Shown: piece after piece, positions 1 to 9,021 of the stretch | Layout of the letters: the number at the start of each line of letters is the position of its first letter | Position numbering within the stretch: position 1 is the stretch's first letter | DNA from: NBML01 sp029939535 | GTDB lineage: Bacteria > Desulfobacterota > Desulfobacteria > Desulfobacterales > Desulfobacteraceae | DNA: 34,864 bases | Direction of reading: 5' to 3' | NCBI GenBank assembly: GCA_029939535.1 | Contig: JAOZST010000015.1 | Coordinates: 1-34,864 of the forward strand | The notes under the pieces: generated by a model | The model's database searches: none | What the model saw: the letters and a program-made list of their open reading frames with translations, nothing else | Told to the model about the DNA's origin: nothing | Translations under genes and position numbers: made by a program

Positions 1-120
1 TTAGATAGTAGGGTATCTATTAAGCTTTTAAAAATAGAAAATGTAATAATTTGGTTTTATATTAGTTTTTATCTCAGACTCGTTTACAGAGTCCAAATCA
101 ATACTATAGAGGAGTGAACC

Positions 121-1896
121 ATGGCATTAGATCCAACCAAACACCAGGACTGGGAAATCGCAGAAGATGCAGAAAAAACAATGCTCACCATTTATGAAAT
201 CGGTGAAAAACTCGGGCTGACCAAAGAAGAGCTTCTTCCCCAGGGACATTACATCGCAAAAATTGATTTCAGAGCAGTTTTAGATCGCCTTAAAGACAAA
301 CCCGATGGAAAGTACATTGATGTTACTGCAATTTCACCCACACCCCTGGGAGAAGGCAAATCAACATCTGCAATGGGACTTGTCCAGGGCCTTGGTAAAA
401 TCGGCAAAAATGTTTGCGCAGCCATTCGTCAGCCTTCCGGCGGACCAACAATGAACATCAAAGGCTCTGCCGCTGGCGGGGGTCTTGCTCAATGTATTCC
501 TCTTACACCTTTTTCTCTGGGTTTTACAGGGGATATTAATGCAATCATGAATGCCCACAACCTGGCAATGGTTGCCCTGACTTCCCGTCTCCAGCATGAA
601 AGAAATTATACAGACGAACAGCTTGAAAGACTTTCCGGCATGAAGAGGCTGGATATTGATCCCACCAATGTGGAAATGGGATGGATAATGGATTTCTGTG
701 TTCAGGCCCTGAGAAACATCATCATCGGCATTGACGGTGTGAATGGAAAATCCGATGGTTTCATGATGAAATCAAAATTCGGTATTGCCGTATCTTCAGA
801 AGTAATGGCCATTCTGTCCATTGCAAGCGACCTTAAAGACATGCGTGAAAGAATGGGTAAGATTGTTGTTGCCTATACTAAAAAAGGTAAACCCGTTACC
901 ACTGAAGATCTCCAGGTGGCAGGAGCCATGACAGCCTGGATGGTGGATGCTCTGAACCCTTCTTTGATGCAGACCCTGGAGGGACAGCCTGTAATCGTTC
1001 ATGCCGGTCCCTTTGCCAATATAGCCATTGGTCAGAGCTCAGTAATTGCCGATAAGGTGGGACTGAAACTTGCGGATTACCATGTTACAGAATCTGGATT
1101 TGGTGCAGACATTGGTTTTGAAAAGTTCTGGAACCTGAAATGTCGTTATTCCGGCCTCAAACCAGACTGCGCAGTTGTTGTTGCCACTATCAGGGCACTT
1201 AAATGCCATGGTGGAGCCCCTGTTCCAGTTCCTGGAAAACCCATGCCTGAAGAGTATGGTTCAGAAAATGTTGAATGGGTTGCAGCCGGCTGTGGAAATC
1301 TGATTCATCATATCAGAAACGTCAGAAAGGCTGGTATCGCACCTGTTGTCTGCATCAATGCATTTTATACAGATACAGATGCTGAGATTGCCAAGGTTCG
1401 TGAACTTTGTGAAGCAGAAGGCGCAAGGGTTGCCCTTTCCCGTCATTGGGAACATGGTGGAGACGGTGCTGTTGAATTTGCTGAAACAGTTGTGGAAGCC
1501 TGTGAAGATAAGACAGAATTCAAATTCCTCTATGAGCTTGACCTGCCCGTTAAAGAGAGAATTGAAATGGTTGCCAAGGAAGTTTACGGTGCTGACGGTG
1601 TTGACTATTCTGCTGACGCTGAAAAAGCCCTTGCCAGAATCCAGTCAGACCCAGAATTGTCAAGTCTTGGCCTGTGTATGGTTAAAACCCATTTGTCCCT
1701 GTCTGACAATCCAGCTCTTAAGGGTGTGCCCACAGATTGGAGATTGAACATAAGGGAGGTCCTTACCTATGGTGGTGCTGGATTTATCGTTCCTGTGGCA
1801 GGTGCCATCAGCCTCATGCCTGGAACAGGTTCTAACCCGGCCTTTAAGAGAGTGGATGTGGACGTTGAAACCGGTAAGGTTCAGGGTGTATTCTAA
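121..1896 (+). CDS. fhs: Formate--tetrahydrofolate ligase (10-formyl-THF synthetase)
   Basis: This cytoplasmic enzyme makes 10-formyl-THF from formate, THF and ATP; in Wood-Ljungdahl organisms it is the second step of the methyl branch and can run backwards. The 591-residue product carries the family P-loop TPLGEGKS at residues 74-81, followed by conserved glycine-rich stretches (QPSGGPTMNIKG, SAAGGGLAQ) and FTGDINAI. Typical family members are about 555-560 residues; the extra length includes about 30 N-terminal residues before the core. The ATG follows GAGTGAACC, an acceptable ribosome site. It ends in a strong hairpin and is followed by folD, the next enzyme of the same branch. Identity is very secure; the direction of flux is inference. 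Confidence 0.97.
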   Translation: MALDPTKHQDWEIAEDAEKTMLTIYEIGEKLGLTKEELLPQGHYIAKIDFRAVLDRLKDKPDGKYIDVTAISPTPLGEGKSTSAMGLVQGLGKIGKNVCAAIRQPSGGPTMNIKGSAAGGGLAQCIPLTPFSLGFTGDINAIMNAHNLAMVALTSRLQHERNYTDEQLERLSGMKRLDIDPTNVEMGWIMDFCVQALRNIIIGIDGVNGKSDGFMMKSKFGIAVSSEVMAILSIASDLKDMRERMGKIVVAYTKKGKPVTTEDLQVAGAMTAWMVDALNPSLMQTLEGQPVIVHAGPFANIAIGQSSVIADKVGLKLADYHVTESGFGADIGFEKFWNLKCRYSGLKPDCAVVVATIRALKCHGGAPVPVPGKPMPEEYGSENVEWVAAGCGNLIHHIRNVRKAGIAPVVCINAFYTDTDAEIAKVRELCEAEGARVALSRHWEHGGDGAVEFAETVVEACEDKTEFKFLYELDLPVKERIEMVAKEVYGADGVDYSADAEKALARIQSDPELSSLGLCMVKTHLSLSDNPALKGVPTDWRLNIREVLTYGGAGFIVPVAGAISLMPGTGSNPAFKRVDVDVETGKVQGVF

Positions 1897-1914
1897 ATAA
1901 AATACATAATTCAG

Positions 1915-1949
1915 TAACCGGTCCTGCCGGAAGTGGCAGGGACCGGTTA
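1915..1949 (+). terminator. Hairpin after fhs
   Basis: TAACCGGTCCTGCC pairs with GGCAGGGACCGGTTA across a short loop, with one bulged G. The sequence after it is A/T-rich but has no clean T-run, so termination may be partial and folD, 50 bases on, may be co-transcribed by read-through. Confidence 0.6.
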
Positions 1950-1998
1950 TTATTTAAAAAAATAATCAGAATTATTAAAATAATTCGGGAGAAAAATT

Positions 1999-2889
1999 AT
2001 GACTGCTGAACTTATTAGCGGAACTGAAATAAGAAAAGCTATCCTCGCAGAAGTCAAAGAGGAAGTGGATCAGATGAAGGAAAAGCATGGCAAGGTGCCT
2101 GGTCTTGTTACTATTCTTGTGGGAGCCAGCCCGGCTTCCATAAGCTATGTCACCTTAAAGGTCAAAACTGCAATCAGCCTTGGGTTTCATGAAATTCAGG
2201 ATGATCAGCCTGAAGATATTTCCGAAGAAGATCTTCTTGCCCTTATTGACAAATACAATAATGACCCGGATATCCATGGCATCCTGGTTCAGCTTCCCCT
2301 GCCCAAACAGATTGATGATAAAAAGGTTCTTACTGCAATCGATCCTGACAAAGACGTGGATGCTTTTCATCCTGTTAATGTGGGCCGCTTGATGATCGGT
2401 GGTGATGAAGCCAGATTCCATCCCTGTACCCCGGCAGGTATTCAGGAGATGATCGTAAGGTCCGGCACTGAAACATCCGGTGCTGAAGTGGTTGTGGTTG
2501 GCAGATCCAATATCGTTGGTAAACCCATTGCCATGATGATGGCACAGAAAGGTATCGGAGCTAACTCAACAGTTACAATTGTCCATACCCGGACCAAAGA
2601 TCTTGCTTCCCATTGTAAACGTGCGGATATTCTCATTGTTGCAGCTGGTGTGCCAGACCTTGTAAAACCGGAATGGATAAAACCTGGTTCCACTGTTATT
2701 GATGTTGGAGTGAACAGGGTGGGTATGAATGAAAAAACCGGAAAAGCAATTCTCAAAGGGGATGTTGACTTTGATGCTGCAAAGGAAATTGCCGGTAAGA
2801 TCACACCTGTTCCGGGTGGTGTTGGTCCCATGACCATTGCCATGCTCATGAAAAATACCCTTAAATCCGCACAACTTAGTATCGGATAG
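1999..2889 (+). CDS. folD: Bifunctional methylene-THF dehydrogenase / methenyl-THF cyclohydrolase
   Basis: FolD interconverts 10-formyl-THF, methenyl-THF and methylene-THF with NAD(P), directly after the Fhs step. The 296-residue product has the expected family length. Y50 and K54 (SYVTLK) match the catalytic Tyr/Lys pair, ILVQLPLP and DKDVDAFHP follow, the nucleotide-binding loop is GRSNIVGKP, and the C-terminal signature is PVPGGVGPMT. GGGAG lies 8 bases before the ATG. The fhs-folD pairing supports use in C1 energy or carbon metabolism as well as biosynthesis. No truncation is seen. Confidence 0.97.
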   Translation: MTAELISGTEIRKAILAEVKEEVDQMKEKHGKVPGLVTILVGASPASISYVTLKVKTAISLGFHEIQDDQPEDISEEDLLALIDKYNNDPDIHGILVQLPLPKQIDDKKVLTAIDPDKDVDAFHPVNVGRLMIGGDEARFHPCTPAGIQEMIVRSGTETSGAEVVVVGRSNIVGKPIAMMMAQKGIGANSTVTIVHTRTKDLASHCKRADILIVAAGVPDLVKPEWIKPGSTVIDVGVNRVGMNEKTGKAILKGDVDFDAAKEIAGKITPVPGGVGPMTIAMLMKNTLKSAQLSIG

Positions 2890-3027
2890 TAATAAGGTGT
2901 TCTTCAGGTCTATTACTGGAGATAGAGTATTCAAGTTGTAAGATCTATTTAAGCAAACAAATATGATATCTTAGTATGGGAATTTGCATTTTGCCGCTAT
3001 CCATTAGGTTTTAGCTAACAGCTAATG

Positions 3028-3058
3028 GCTAAATGCTCGCGCGATAGCGCGCTAATTT
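3028..3058 (+). repeat. Dispersed intergenic repeat, copy 1
   Basis: GCTAAATGCTCGCGCGATAG followed by CGCGCTAATTT resembles 18051-18080 with only a few differences. Both copies are preceded by variants of the words AGCTAACAGCTAATG or TTAGCTGTTA. The core contains a small GC-rich self-complementary piece (GCGCGATAGCGCGC). Both copies lie just downstream of a gene and upstream of a terminator. Function is unknown. Confidence 0.6.
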
Positions 3059-3082
3059 GAGAGATAGTCTGTTTTGAATTAT

Positions 3083-3124
3083 AAAAACCGTCAATGCTGC
3101 CAGGGGTGACATTGGCGGTTTTTG
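3083..3124 (+). terminator. Rho-independent terminator of the fhs-folD unit
   Basis: AAAAACCGTCAATG pairs with CATTGGCGGTTTTT (one G-U pair) around a 13-base loop. It is followed by a T-rich tract, so it works as a plus-strand intrinsic terminator; the A-run on the other side would also allow use from the minus strand. Confidence 0.8.
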
Positions 3125-3218
3125 TTTTTAGTTCAATGGTTTGAAAGCTCTTTCAGGTTTTTTATGCCAATCCCTTTACTTCCCGGGGCAAAGAGCATAT
3201 TTTATACTAAATAATCAC

Positions 3219-3249
3219 TTGACCAATAATATTTAGACCAATAATATTT
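3219..3249 (+). promoter_or_regulatory. Sigma-70-type promoter overlapping a tandem repeat
   Basis: TTGACC (3219-3224), a 17-base spacer and TAATAT (3242-3247) form a good housekeeping promoter 50 bases upstream of the acyl-CoA synthetase. The same stretch holds GACCAATAATATTT twice (3221-3234 and 3236-3249) with 15-base periodicity, which could be a binding site for a regulator. The promoter is read from consensus; the operator role is inference. Confidence 0.5.
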
Positions 3250-3295
3250 TTATCAGGACTAATTTACCCAATTCTAATTTGATGGGGGAGAGTAT

Positions 3296-5437
3296 ATGGA
3301 TAAGCTGGATGCTATTTTTTCTCCGGAAACAATTGCTGTTATAGGGGCTTCAAGCCAAAAGGGGAAGGTCGGACATGATATTTTTGCCAATATCCTTTCC
3401 GGAGGTTTTACAGGTACTTTGTATCCGGTAAATCCAAAAGCCAAATCTGTATTAAGTGTAAAATGTTATACCAGTATTAAAGTCATTCCCGATCCAATCG
3501 ATCTTGCCATGATTATTCTTCCGCCAAAGGCTGCCATGGGTACTGTCAAGCAGTGTATTGCAAAGGGTGTGAAAGGTATTGTGATTGTTTCTGCTGGTTT
3601 CAAGGAGGTGGGCGGAGAGGGGGCCGAAGTTGAGATTAAGATCAAAAAACTTTGTGCCGATGCCGGGGTGAGGCTTGTGGGTCCCAATTGTCTTGGGGTG
3701 ATCAATCCGTCTCCAAAGATTTCCCTGAATGCCAGTTTTTCCGCCAGGATGCCAAAGCCGGGCAATGTATCTTTTATATCCCAGAGTGGTGCCCTTTGTA
3801 CTGCAGTCCTGGATTATGCGGCTGACAAGGGGTTTGGATTTTCAAAGTTTATATCCATTGGTAATAAGGCTGATGTGGATGAACTGGATCTGCTTCGTTA
3901 TTACTACAAAGATCCTGAGACCCATGTGGTCATGATCTATATGGAAGAATTATCCAGAAGTGCAGAGCAGTTTATTACTGAAGTAAGGGCAATGACCTCG
4001 GGAACAAATCCCACCCATGTGATTGCAATTAAATCTGGAACTTCAGTAGCCGGAGCAGCAGCAGCTGCCTCCCATACAGGTGCCCTTGCCGGTTCAGATG
4101 TAATATATGACGGGTTGTTCAACATGGCGGGTATCCTCAGGTGTGTTTCGGTGAACCAGTTGTTTGATTATGCCCAGGCCTTTGCTGCCAATAAATATCC
4201 CACAGGAGACAGGGTGGCCATTGTCACCAATGCCGGCGGGCCCGGTATTATTGCCACGGACATGAGTGAGCAGTCCGGATTGACCCTGGCCAGATTTTCA
4301 GGGGATACTATAAAGGAATTAAAAAAATATCTGCCTTCCACTGCAAATTTCAACAATCCCGTGGATGTTATCGGGGATGCGGCAAAGGACAGATATGAAA
4401 ATACTTTGGCAACGGTTCTTGCTGACCGGGGTGTGGATGCTGCCCTGATTATCCTGACACCCCAGTCCATGACAGATGCCATTGGTACTGCAGAGGCCAT
4501 TGCCAATATTGCAAAGAATAGCATCAAACCAATTTTATGTGCATTTATGGGGGTGGTGGATGTGTCAGACGGTGTGAAACTGCTCCAGAAAAATAAGGTG
4601 CCTGTGTACCAGTTTCCGGAAAGTGCTGCCAGGTCTTTGGGTGCATTGCACCAGGGTATGAAATGGCTGTTCAGGAAAATTCTTCCCCAGTTCAATCTGG
4701 TCTATGAAAGGGAAAAAGCCGGGGCTATTATTGAAAAATATATGAAGGAAGGCCGGAAGGTTCTGGGAGAACTGGATGGAAACGAAATTCTTAAATGCTA
4801 TGGTTTTAAAACCATTCCCATGGCCCTTTCAAAAACCGGGTCTGAGGCAGTAGAAATTGCTGATAAAATAGGCTACCCAGTTGTAATGAAAATTGTTTCG
4901 CCCCAGATTCTGCATAAATCAGATGCCGGTGGTGTAAAGGTGGGGCTGAATAATCCACAGGAGGTTGAGAAGGCTTTTGAGTTGATTATGGAAAATGCCG
5001 GAGCATATGATCCAAAAGCTTTTCTGGAAGGTGTCCTGATCCAGAAGTTAGCCCCCAAAGGGAAAGAGGTGATTCTGGGGATTACAAAGGATCCGGTTTT
5101 TGGACATGCAGTAATGTTCGGGCTTGGAGGGATCTTTGTTGAGGTTTACAAGGATGTATCCTTTCGTTTATCCCCCATGGGCAGGAATGTTGCCAGGCGC
5201 ATGGTGAAAAGTATTAAAGGTTATCCCATTCTCAAGGGGTTGAGGGGAGAAGCTCCATCTGATATAGAAGCCATTGAAAAAAATATTGTGTCCTTGAAGG
5301 CCATGGCCGACAACCATCCCATGATCAAAGAGCTGGATATTAATCCTCTTTTTGTCCATGAGGAAGGAAAAGGAACCACTGTTGCTGATATCATCATTCG
5401 CCTTGAAGATGAGGCAGATACAAATAATCAATGCTAA
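3296..5437 (+). CDS. Acetate/acyl-CoA synthetase, ADP-forming, fused alpha-beta type
   Basis: ADP-forming acyl-CoA synthetases interconvert acyl-CoA, ADP and phosphate with acid, ATP and CoA, giving substrate-level ATP or acid activation. The 713-residue protein has a CoA-binding Rossmann domain (about 5-130, starting IAVIGASSQKGKVG), a succinyl-CoA-ligase-like middle with the probable phosphorylated His260 in SHTGALAGSD, and a C-terminal ATP-grasp domain from about residue 500 (GYPVVMKIVSPQILHKSDAGG). Alpha and beta parts are in one chain, as in many bacterial Acd/PatZ-like proteins. There is no acetyltransferase domain, so it is not the Pat type. The start follows GGGGGAG. The exact acyl substrate cannot be read from sequence. 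Confidence 0.9.
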   Translation: MDKLDAIFSPETIAVIGASSQKGKVGHDIFANILSGGFTGTLYPVNPKAKSVLSVKCYTSIKVIPDPIDLAMIILPPKAAMGTVKQCIAKGVKGIVIVSAGFKEVGGEGAEVEIKIKKLCADAGVRLVGPNCLGVINPSPKISLNASFSARMPKPGNVSFISQSGALCTAVLDYAADKGFGFSKFISIGNKADVDELDLLRYYYKDPETHVVMIYMEELSRSAEQFITEVRAMTSGTNPTHVIAIKSGTSVAGAAAAASHTGALAGSDVIYDGLFNMAGILRCVSVNQLFDYAQAFAANKYPTGDRVAIVTNAGGPGIIATDMSEQSGLTLARFSGDTIKELKKYLPSTANFNNPVDVIGDAAKDRYENTLATVLADRGVDAALIILTPQSMTDAIGTAEAIANIAKNSIKPILCAFMGVVDVSDGVKLLQKNKVPVYQFPESAARSLGALHQGMKWLFRKILPQFNLVYEREKAGAIIEKYMKEGRKVLGELDGNEILKCYGFKTIPMALSKTGSEAVEIADKIGYPVVMKIVSPQILHKSDAGGVKVGLNNPQEVEKAFELIMENAGAYDPKAFLEGVLIQKLAPKGKEVILGITKDPVFGHAVMFGLGGIFVEVYKDVSFRLSPMGRNVARRMVKSIKGYPILKGLRGEAPSDIEAIEKNIVSLKAMADNHPMIKELDINPLFVHEEGKGTTVADIIIRLEDEADTNNQC

Positions 5438-5465
5438 AGAGCGATAAAAGCTAAGGAGAAATAAT

Positions 5466-5780
5466 ATGTCCAAGAAGGGAGATGGGTTTACAATGGAGGA
5501 AGAAGGAAAACAAAAATTGTCCACCAGGGAAGCCATGCCTAAAATTGATTTTTCAAGCTTTATCCTGTCATTGTATTCTTCAGGGCTTGTTCAGCTGGGC
5601 AAGGTTGAAGAACCTTCCACAGGAAAAAAATCTGTGAACCTGGACCTGGCACAGCACAGCATTGATATGATTGCCATGCTGGAGGAAAAGACATGTGGAA
5701 ATTTAACCAGTGATGAAGAAAATTTATTAAAAACTCTGCTCAGTGAACTTCGGCTGGCCTATGTAGAAGCAAGGGCGTGA
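5466..5780 (+). CDS. DUF1844 family protein
   Basis: This small soluble protein of 104 residues has the DUF1844 pattern: a helical core starting DFSSFILSLYSSGLVQLG, then NLDLAQHSIDMIAMLEEKT and a C-terminal stretch of LL and LR pairs. The function of the family is unknown. AAGGAGA precedes the ATG. Its TGA overlaps the GTG start of ispE by four bases, so the two are translationally coupled. It follows the acyl-CoA synthetase by 28 bases and may be co-transcribed with it. Confidence 0.85.
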   Translation: MSKKGDGFTMEEEGKQKLSTREAMPKIDFSSFILSLYSSGLVQLGKVEEPSTGKKSVNLDLAQHSIDMIAMLEEKTCGNLTSDEENLLKTLLSELRLAYVEARA

Positions 5781-6661
5781 GTATAAAAATTCAATCTCCA
5801 GCCAAGATCAATCTTTTCTTGTATGTAACAGGGAAAAGAAATGACGGGTATCATGATCTTTGTACTTTGATGACAAAGATTGATCTTTGTGATGAAATAC
5901 AAATTGATTTTACAGGGTCTGGTATCCATGTTGTGTGTGATCATCCCGGGGTGCCGGAAGGCACAACAAATCTGGCATACAAGGCAGCAGAACTTTTTTT
6001 TGATACCTGTGAAAAGAGAATGGAACAGATACCGACATATGGGGTCTCCATCCATATTAAAAAAAACATACCGCCAGGAGGAGGTCTTGGCGGGGGTAGC
6101 AGCAATGCAGCAACAGTTTTGATGGCCTTGAATGAATATTGTTCACAACTCTTTTCCCGGGAAGAGCTCTTGGAGATGGGCCTTAAGCTGGGAGCTGATG
6201 TTCCTTTTTTTATTTTCAATGGTCCTGCCCTGGCAACCGGGGTTGGGGAGAAGCTTGAAAAATATCCAGGCCTGCCGTTTTTATATCTGGTATTATGTGA
6301 TCCCGGGGTGTCAGCGTCAACCGCAGATGTTTTTAAAAATATGGATTTTAGATTGACATCAAGGACAAAATATAATATTAACACTGGTTTGAATGTGCTG
6401 CCACGAGGGCAGGGAGGTGATAGGGGGGAGAAATTGCATAATGATCTTGAATGGTCTGCCTGTAACTTATACCCTGAAATAGCCTTGGCCAAAAAAGAGA
6501 TGGAGTTGTTGCTGCAGAGAGATGTATATATGTCTGGAAGCGGCTCATCTCTTTTTGCTCTTTTTTCAGGGCCTGAAACTGCAGAAAAAGGCTATGAGCT
6601 TCTTGAAAAAAAATGGGTTCAGGGTCCCCGAAAGATATTTTTGTCCTCGTTCAGACAGTAA
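5777..6661 (+). CDS. ispE: 4-diphosphocytidyl-2-C-methyl-D-erythritol kinase
   Basis: IspE phosphorylates CDP-methylerythritol in the MEP isoprenoid pathway. The 294-residue GHMP kinase shows SPAKINLFLYV with the catalytic Lys10, the glycine-rich ATP loop PPGGGLGGGSSNAA at 99-112, catalytic Asp141 in LGADVPFF, and the C-terminal MSGSGSSLFALF motif. The start is GTG, overlapping the preceding stop as GTGA. It sits just before a tRNA and prs, a gene order (ispE, tRNA-Gln, prs, bL25, pth) often seen in Deltaproteobacteria. All key residues are present. Confidence 0.95.
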   Translation: MSIKIQSPAKINLFLYVTGKRNDGYHDLCTLMTKIDLCDEIQIDFTGSGIHVVCDHPGVPEGTTNLAYKAAELFFDTCEKRMEQIPTYGVSIHIKKNIPPGGGLGGGSSNAATVLMALNEYCSQLFSREELLEMGLKLGADVPFFIFNGPALATGVGEKLEKYPGLPFLYLVLCDPGVSASTADVFKNMDFRLTSRTKYNINTGLNVLPRGQGGDRGEKLHNDLEWSACNLYPEIALAKKEMELLLQRDVYMSGSGSSLFALFSGPETAEKGYELLEKKWVQGPRKIFLSSFRQ

Positions 6662-6678
6662 ATTTGAGTTTAATGTAC

Positions 6679-6753
6679 TGGGGCGTCGTCAAGTGGCAAG
6701 ACACAGGGTTTTGATCCCTGCATTCAGAGGTTCGAATCCTCTCGCCCCAGCCA
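6679..6753 (+). tRNA. tRNA-Gln (UUG)
   Basis: The acceptor stem TGGGGCG pairs with CGCCCCA (6743-6749), with discriminator G and an encoded CCA at 6751-6753. The anticodon stem is CAGGG/CCCTG (6704-6708, 6716-6720) and the loop TTTTGAT puts TTG at 6711-6713. The T arm is AGAGGTTCGAATCCTCT. It lies between ispE and prs on the same strand and is probably processed from their transcript. Confidence 0.95.
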
Positions 6754-6783
6754 TACTTATTATATAAAAAAAAGAGATAAGAT

Positions 6784-7722
6784 ATGAATGGCTTGTCAAT
6801 TTTTGCAGGGAACTCCAATCCCGTGCTTGCAGACAGGATTTCTCAGTACCTTGCAAAACCCCTAGGAAGATTGAAAGTCAACCGTTTCAGCGATGGGGAA
6901 ACCCAGGTTGAAATTCAGGAAAATGTCAGGAAACGGGAGATCTATGTTATCCAGTCTACCTGTTACCCAGTGAATGATAATCTGGTTGAACTCCTGCTTT
7001 TGATTGATGCTTTCAGGCGCTCTTCTGCCAGTCGGATTACTGCTGTAATACCCTATTTTGGTTATGCCCGCCAGGATAAAAAGGTTTCACCCAGGGTTCC
7101 CATAAGCGCCAAGCTTGTTGCTGATCTTCTTGACAATGCCGGTGTTGACAGGGTCATTACCATGGATCTCCATGCTGGACAGATCCAGGGCTTTTTTAAT
7201 GTTCCTGTGGATAACCTGTATTCTGCTCCCATCATTATTGATGATATTAAAACCCGTTTTTCCGAGGACCTGGTTGTGGTTTCTCCCGATGCGGGCGGGG
7301 TTGAAAGGGCAAGGGCATATGCCAAAAGAATCCATGCTGACCTTGCAATTGTTGATAAACGAAGGAGTGCTCCAAATCAGGCCAAGGCCATGGCAATTAT
7401 TGGTGATGTCCAGGATAAGGTTGCCATTATAATTGATGACATGGCGGATACTGCAGGGACTTTGACCGAGGCCGCAAGTGTAATCCGAGAGAAAGGAGCC
7501 AAGGCAGTCCATGCGTATTGTACCCATCCTGTCCTTTCCGGTCCTGCCATTGACAGAATCAATAACTCATCTTTAAGTTCTCTTGTTGCAACGGATACCA
7601 TTCCTCTATCAGAGACGGCAAAAAAATGTGACAAGATAAAAACTCTTTCAATTGCCAAGTTGGTGGGAGAAGCAATTATGCGCAGTTACAGGGGCGATTC
7701 TGTAAATTCTCTATTTGTATAA
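6784..7722 (+). CDS. prs: Ribose-phosphate pyrophosphokinase (PRPP synthetase)
   Basis: Prs makes PRPP from ribose-5-phosphate and ATP for nucleotide, histidine and tryptophan synthesis. The 312-residue product has the usual length of class I enzymes. It shows NRFSDGE near the N-terminus, the ATP-binding region PYFGYARQDKK, the metal-binding DLHAGQIQGFF and the PRPP-binding loop IIDDMADTAGT. The ATG follows GAGATAAG. Class I features suggest phosphate activation and ADP inhibition, by family knowledge. No anomalies. Confidence 0.97.
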   Translation: MNGLSIFAGNSNPVLADRISQYLAKPLGRLKVNRFSDGETQVEIQENVRKREIYVIQSTCYPVNDNLVELLLLIDAFRRSSASRITAVIPYFGYARQDKKVSPRVPISAKLVADLLDNAGVDRVITMDLHAGQIQGFFNVPVDNLYSAPIIIDDIKTRFSEDLVVVSPDAGGVERARAYAKRIHADLAIVDKRRSAPNQAKAMAIIGDVQDKVAIIIDDMADTAGTLTEAASVIREKGAKAVHAYCTHPVLSGPAIDRINNSSLSSLVATDTIPLSETAKKCDKIKTLSIAKLVGEAIMRSYRGDSVNSLFV

Positions 7723-7777
7723 AGAAATAATATATTAGTCTTTCTGCTGAAATATAGCAGATACGGAGGGTAAAACA

Positions 7778-8428
7778 TTGGAATTAATCGAATTAAACGC
7801 TAAAATAAGAGAAAACAAAGGCAAGGGTGCCGCCAAAAAATTGAGAAGAAGTAATGCCATACCTGCAATTGTCTATGGGGTTAAAAAAGAACCTGTGATG
7901 CTTTCTCTTGATACAATTGGATTTGACAAGATTCTCAGGGAAAACGGCAGTACCGGTCTTTTTTTTAATCTGAATATTGAGGGCAGCAAGAAAAAGGCTG
8001 TTATGCTAAAGGATATTCAAATGGATGCTTTCCAGCTTGAGTATCTGCATGTGGACCTCCATGAAATTGATATGGATACAGAGGTTTCTGTTATGATCCC
8101 TGTTGAAACAACAGGTGAAAGCAAAGGCGTTAAGGAAGGCGGTATGCTTCAGATTATCCGTCGTGAATTGGAAGTTGTTTGTAAACCTGTTAATACGCCT
8201 GACAGCATAGTAATTGATGTCAGTGCTCTGGATGTGGGTGATGCTGTCCATGTTGAAGATATAGATCTGGGAGATGACATTGAAATCCCCCATGAAGTTG
8301 ATTTCACGGTCCTTACCGTTGTTCCGCCTACAGCAGAAGAGATCGATGATGTCGAAGAAGATGAAGATGATCTTATGGAAGAAGTTGACGCTGACGCTGA
8401 TGCTGATGCCGAGCCTGTCAGCGAATAA
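7778..8428 (+). CDS. rplY: Large-subunit ribosomal protein bL25, CTC form
   Basis: This protein binds 5S rRNA in the 50S subunit. At 216 residues it is the long CTC-type bL25, with an N-terminal 5S-binding domain (about 1-95, including IPAIVYG) and a C-terminal TL5-like beta domain, plus a very acidic tail rich in Glu and Asp ending ADADADAEPVSE. The start is TTG, supported by GGAGGG eight bases upstream; no in-frame ATG fits the family N-terminus (ELNAKIRENKGKGAAKKLR). It is followed 11 bases later by pth. Confidence 0.95.
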   Translation: MELIELNAKIRENKGKGAAKKLRRSNAIPAIVYGVKKEPVMLSLDTIGFDKILRENGSTGLFFNLNIEGSKKKAVMLKDIQMDAFQLEYLHVDLHEIDMDTEVSVMIPVETTGESKGVKEGGMLQIIRRELEVVCKPVNTPDSIVIDVSALDVGDAVHVEDIDLGDDIEIPHEVDFTVLTVVPPTAEEIDDVEEDEDDLMEEVDADADADAEPVSE

Positions 8429-8439
8429 ATTTGTCTTAA

Positions 8440-9021
8440 ATGTCAGACTCGAAATTTAGATTAATAGCGGGTCTGGGCAATCCAGGTAAGGATTATGCCC
8501 AGACCCGTCATAATATTGGTTTCCTTGTTGTTGATGCTCTTGCTTCAGATTCCTGCCTTGAATTTAATAAAACCCGCTTCCAGTCAACATATATAAAGAC
8601 CCGCATTAAAGGAAAGCAGATTTTCCTTGTCAAACCCATGTCCTTTATGAACAGGAGTGGAGGACCAATTCAGCAATTTGCCTCCTATTATAAAATTGAA
8701 ATGCAGGATATAATCATTATCCACGATGATATGGATCTTGAATTCGGTAAAATTAAGATAGTCCAGGGAAGGGGTCATGGTGGTCATAACGGTATTAGAT
8801 CCATTATAGATTCCTTCGGCAAAAAAGATTTTATCCGGGTCAGGGTTGGTGTGGGACATCCTGGTGGGCAAAAAAATGTCACCGGGCATGTGCTGGGCAG
8901 GTTTACCCCTGAAGAACAAAAGAAGCTTGAAGCAGTCCTTGAAGCATCCCTAAGCTCTGTCCACGCCATTCTCCGGGACGGGATAACCCGGGCAATGAAT
9001 ACTGTTAACACCCGCTGTTGA
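8440..9021 (+). CDS. pth: Peptidyl-tRNA hydrolase
   Basis: Pth releases peptides from peptidyl-tRNA that drops off ribosomes. The 193-residue protein has GLGNPGKDYAQTRHNIGF with the catalytic histidine in TRHN, VKPMSFMNRSG, the HDDMDLEFGKIKI segment and GGHNGIRSI. The length is normal. There is no obvious ribosome site before the ATG and only 11 bases separate it from bL25, so coupling to the preceding gene is likely. Confidence 0.96.
   Translation: MSDSKFRLIAGLGNPGKDYAQTRHNIGFLVVDALASDSCLEFNKTRFQSTYIKTRIKGKQIFLVKPMSFMNRSGGPIQQFASYYKIEMQDIIIIHDDMDLEFGKIKIVQGRGHGGHNGIRSIIDSFGKKDFIRVRVGVGHPGGQKNVTGHVLGRFTPEEQKKLEAVLEASLSSVHAILRDGITRAMNTVNTRC

Larger units (their letters stand above)
2890..3295. 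other. 406-base intergenic region between folD and the acyl-CoA synthetase
   Basis: No credible gene is visible. It holds one copy of a dispersed repeat (3028-3058), a hairpin terminator (3083-3124), and a sigma-70-like promoter overlapping a tandem 14-base repeat (3219-3249). These separate the C1 genes from the next transcription unit. Confidence 0.7.

Noticed and set aside
1..120. Possible THF or other riboswitch upstream of fhs
   Set aside because: Only a short GACTC...GAGTC repeat is visible and no riboswitch consensus could be matched by eye.
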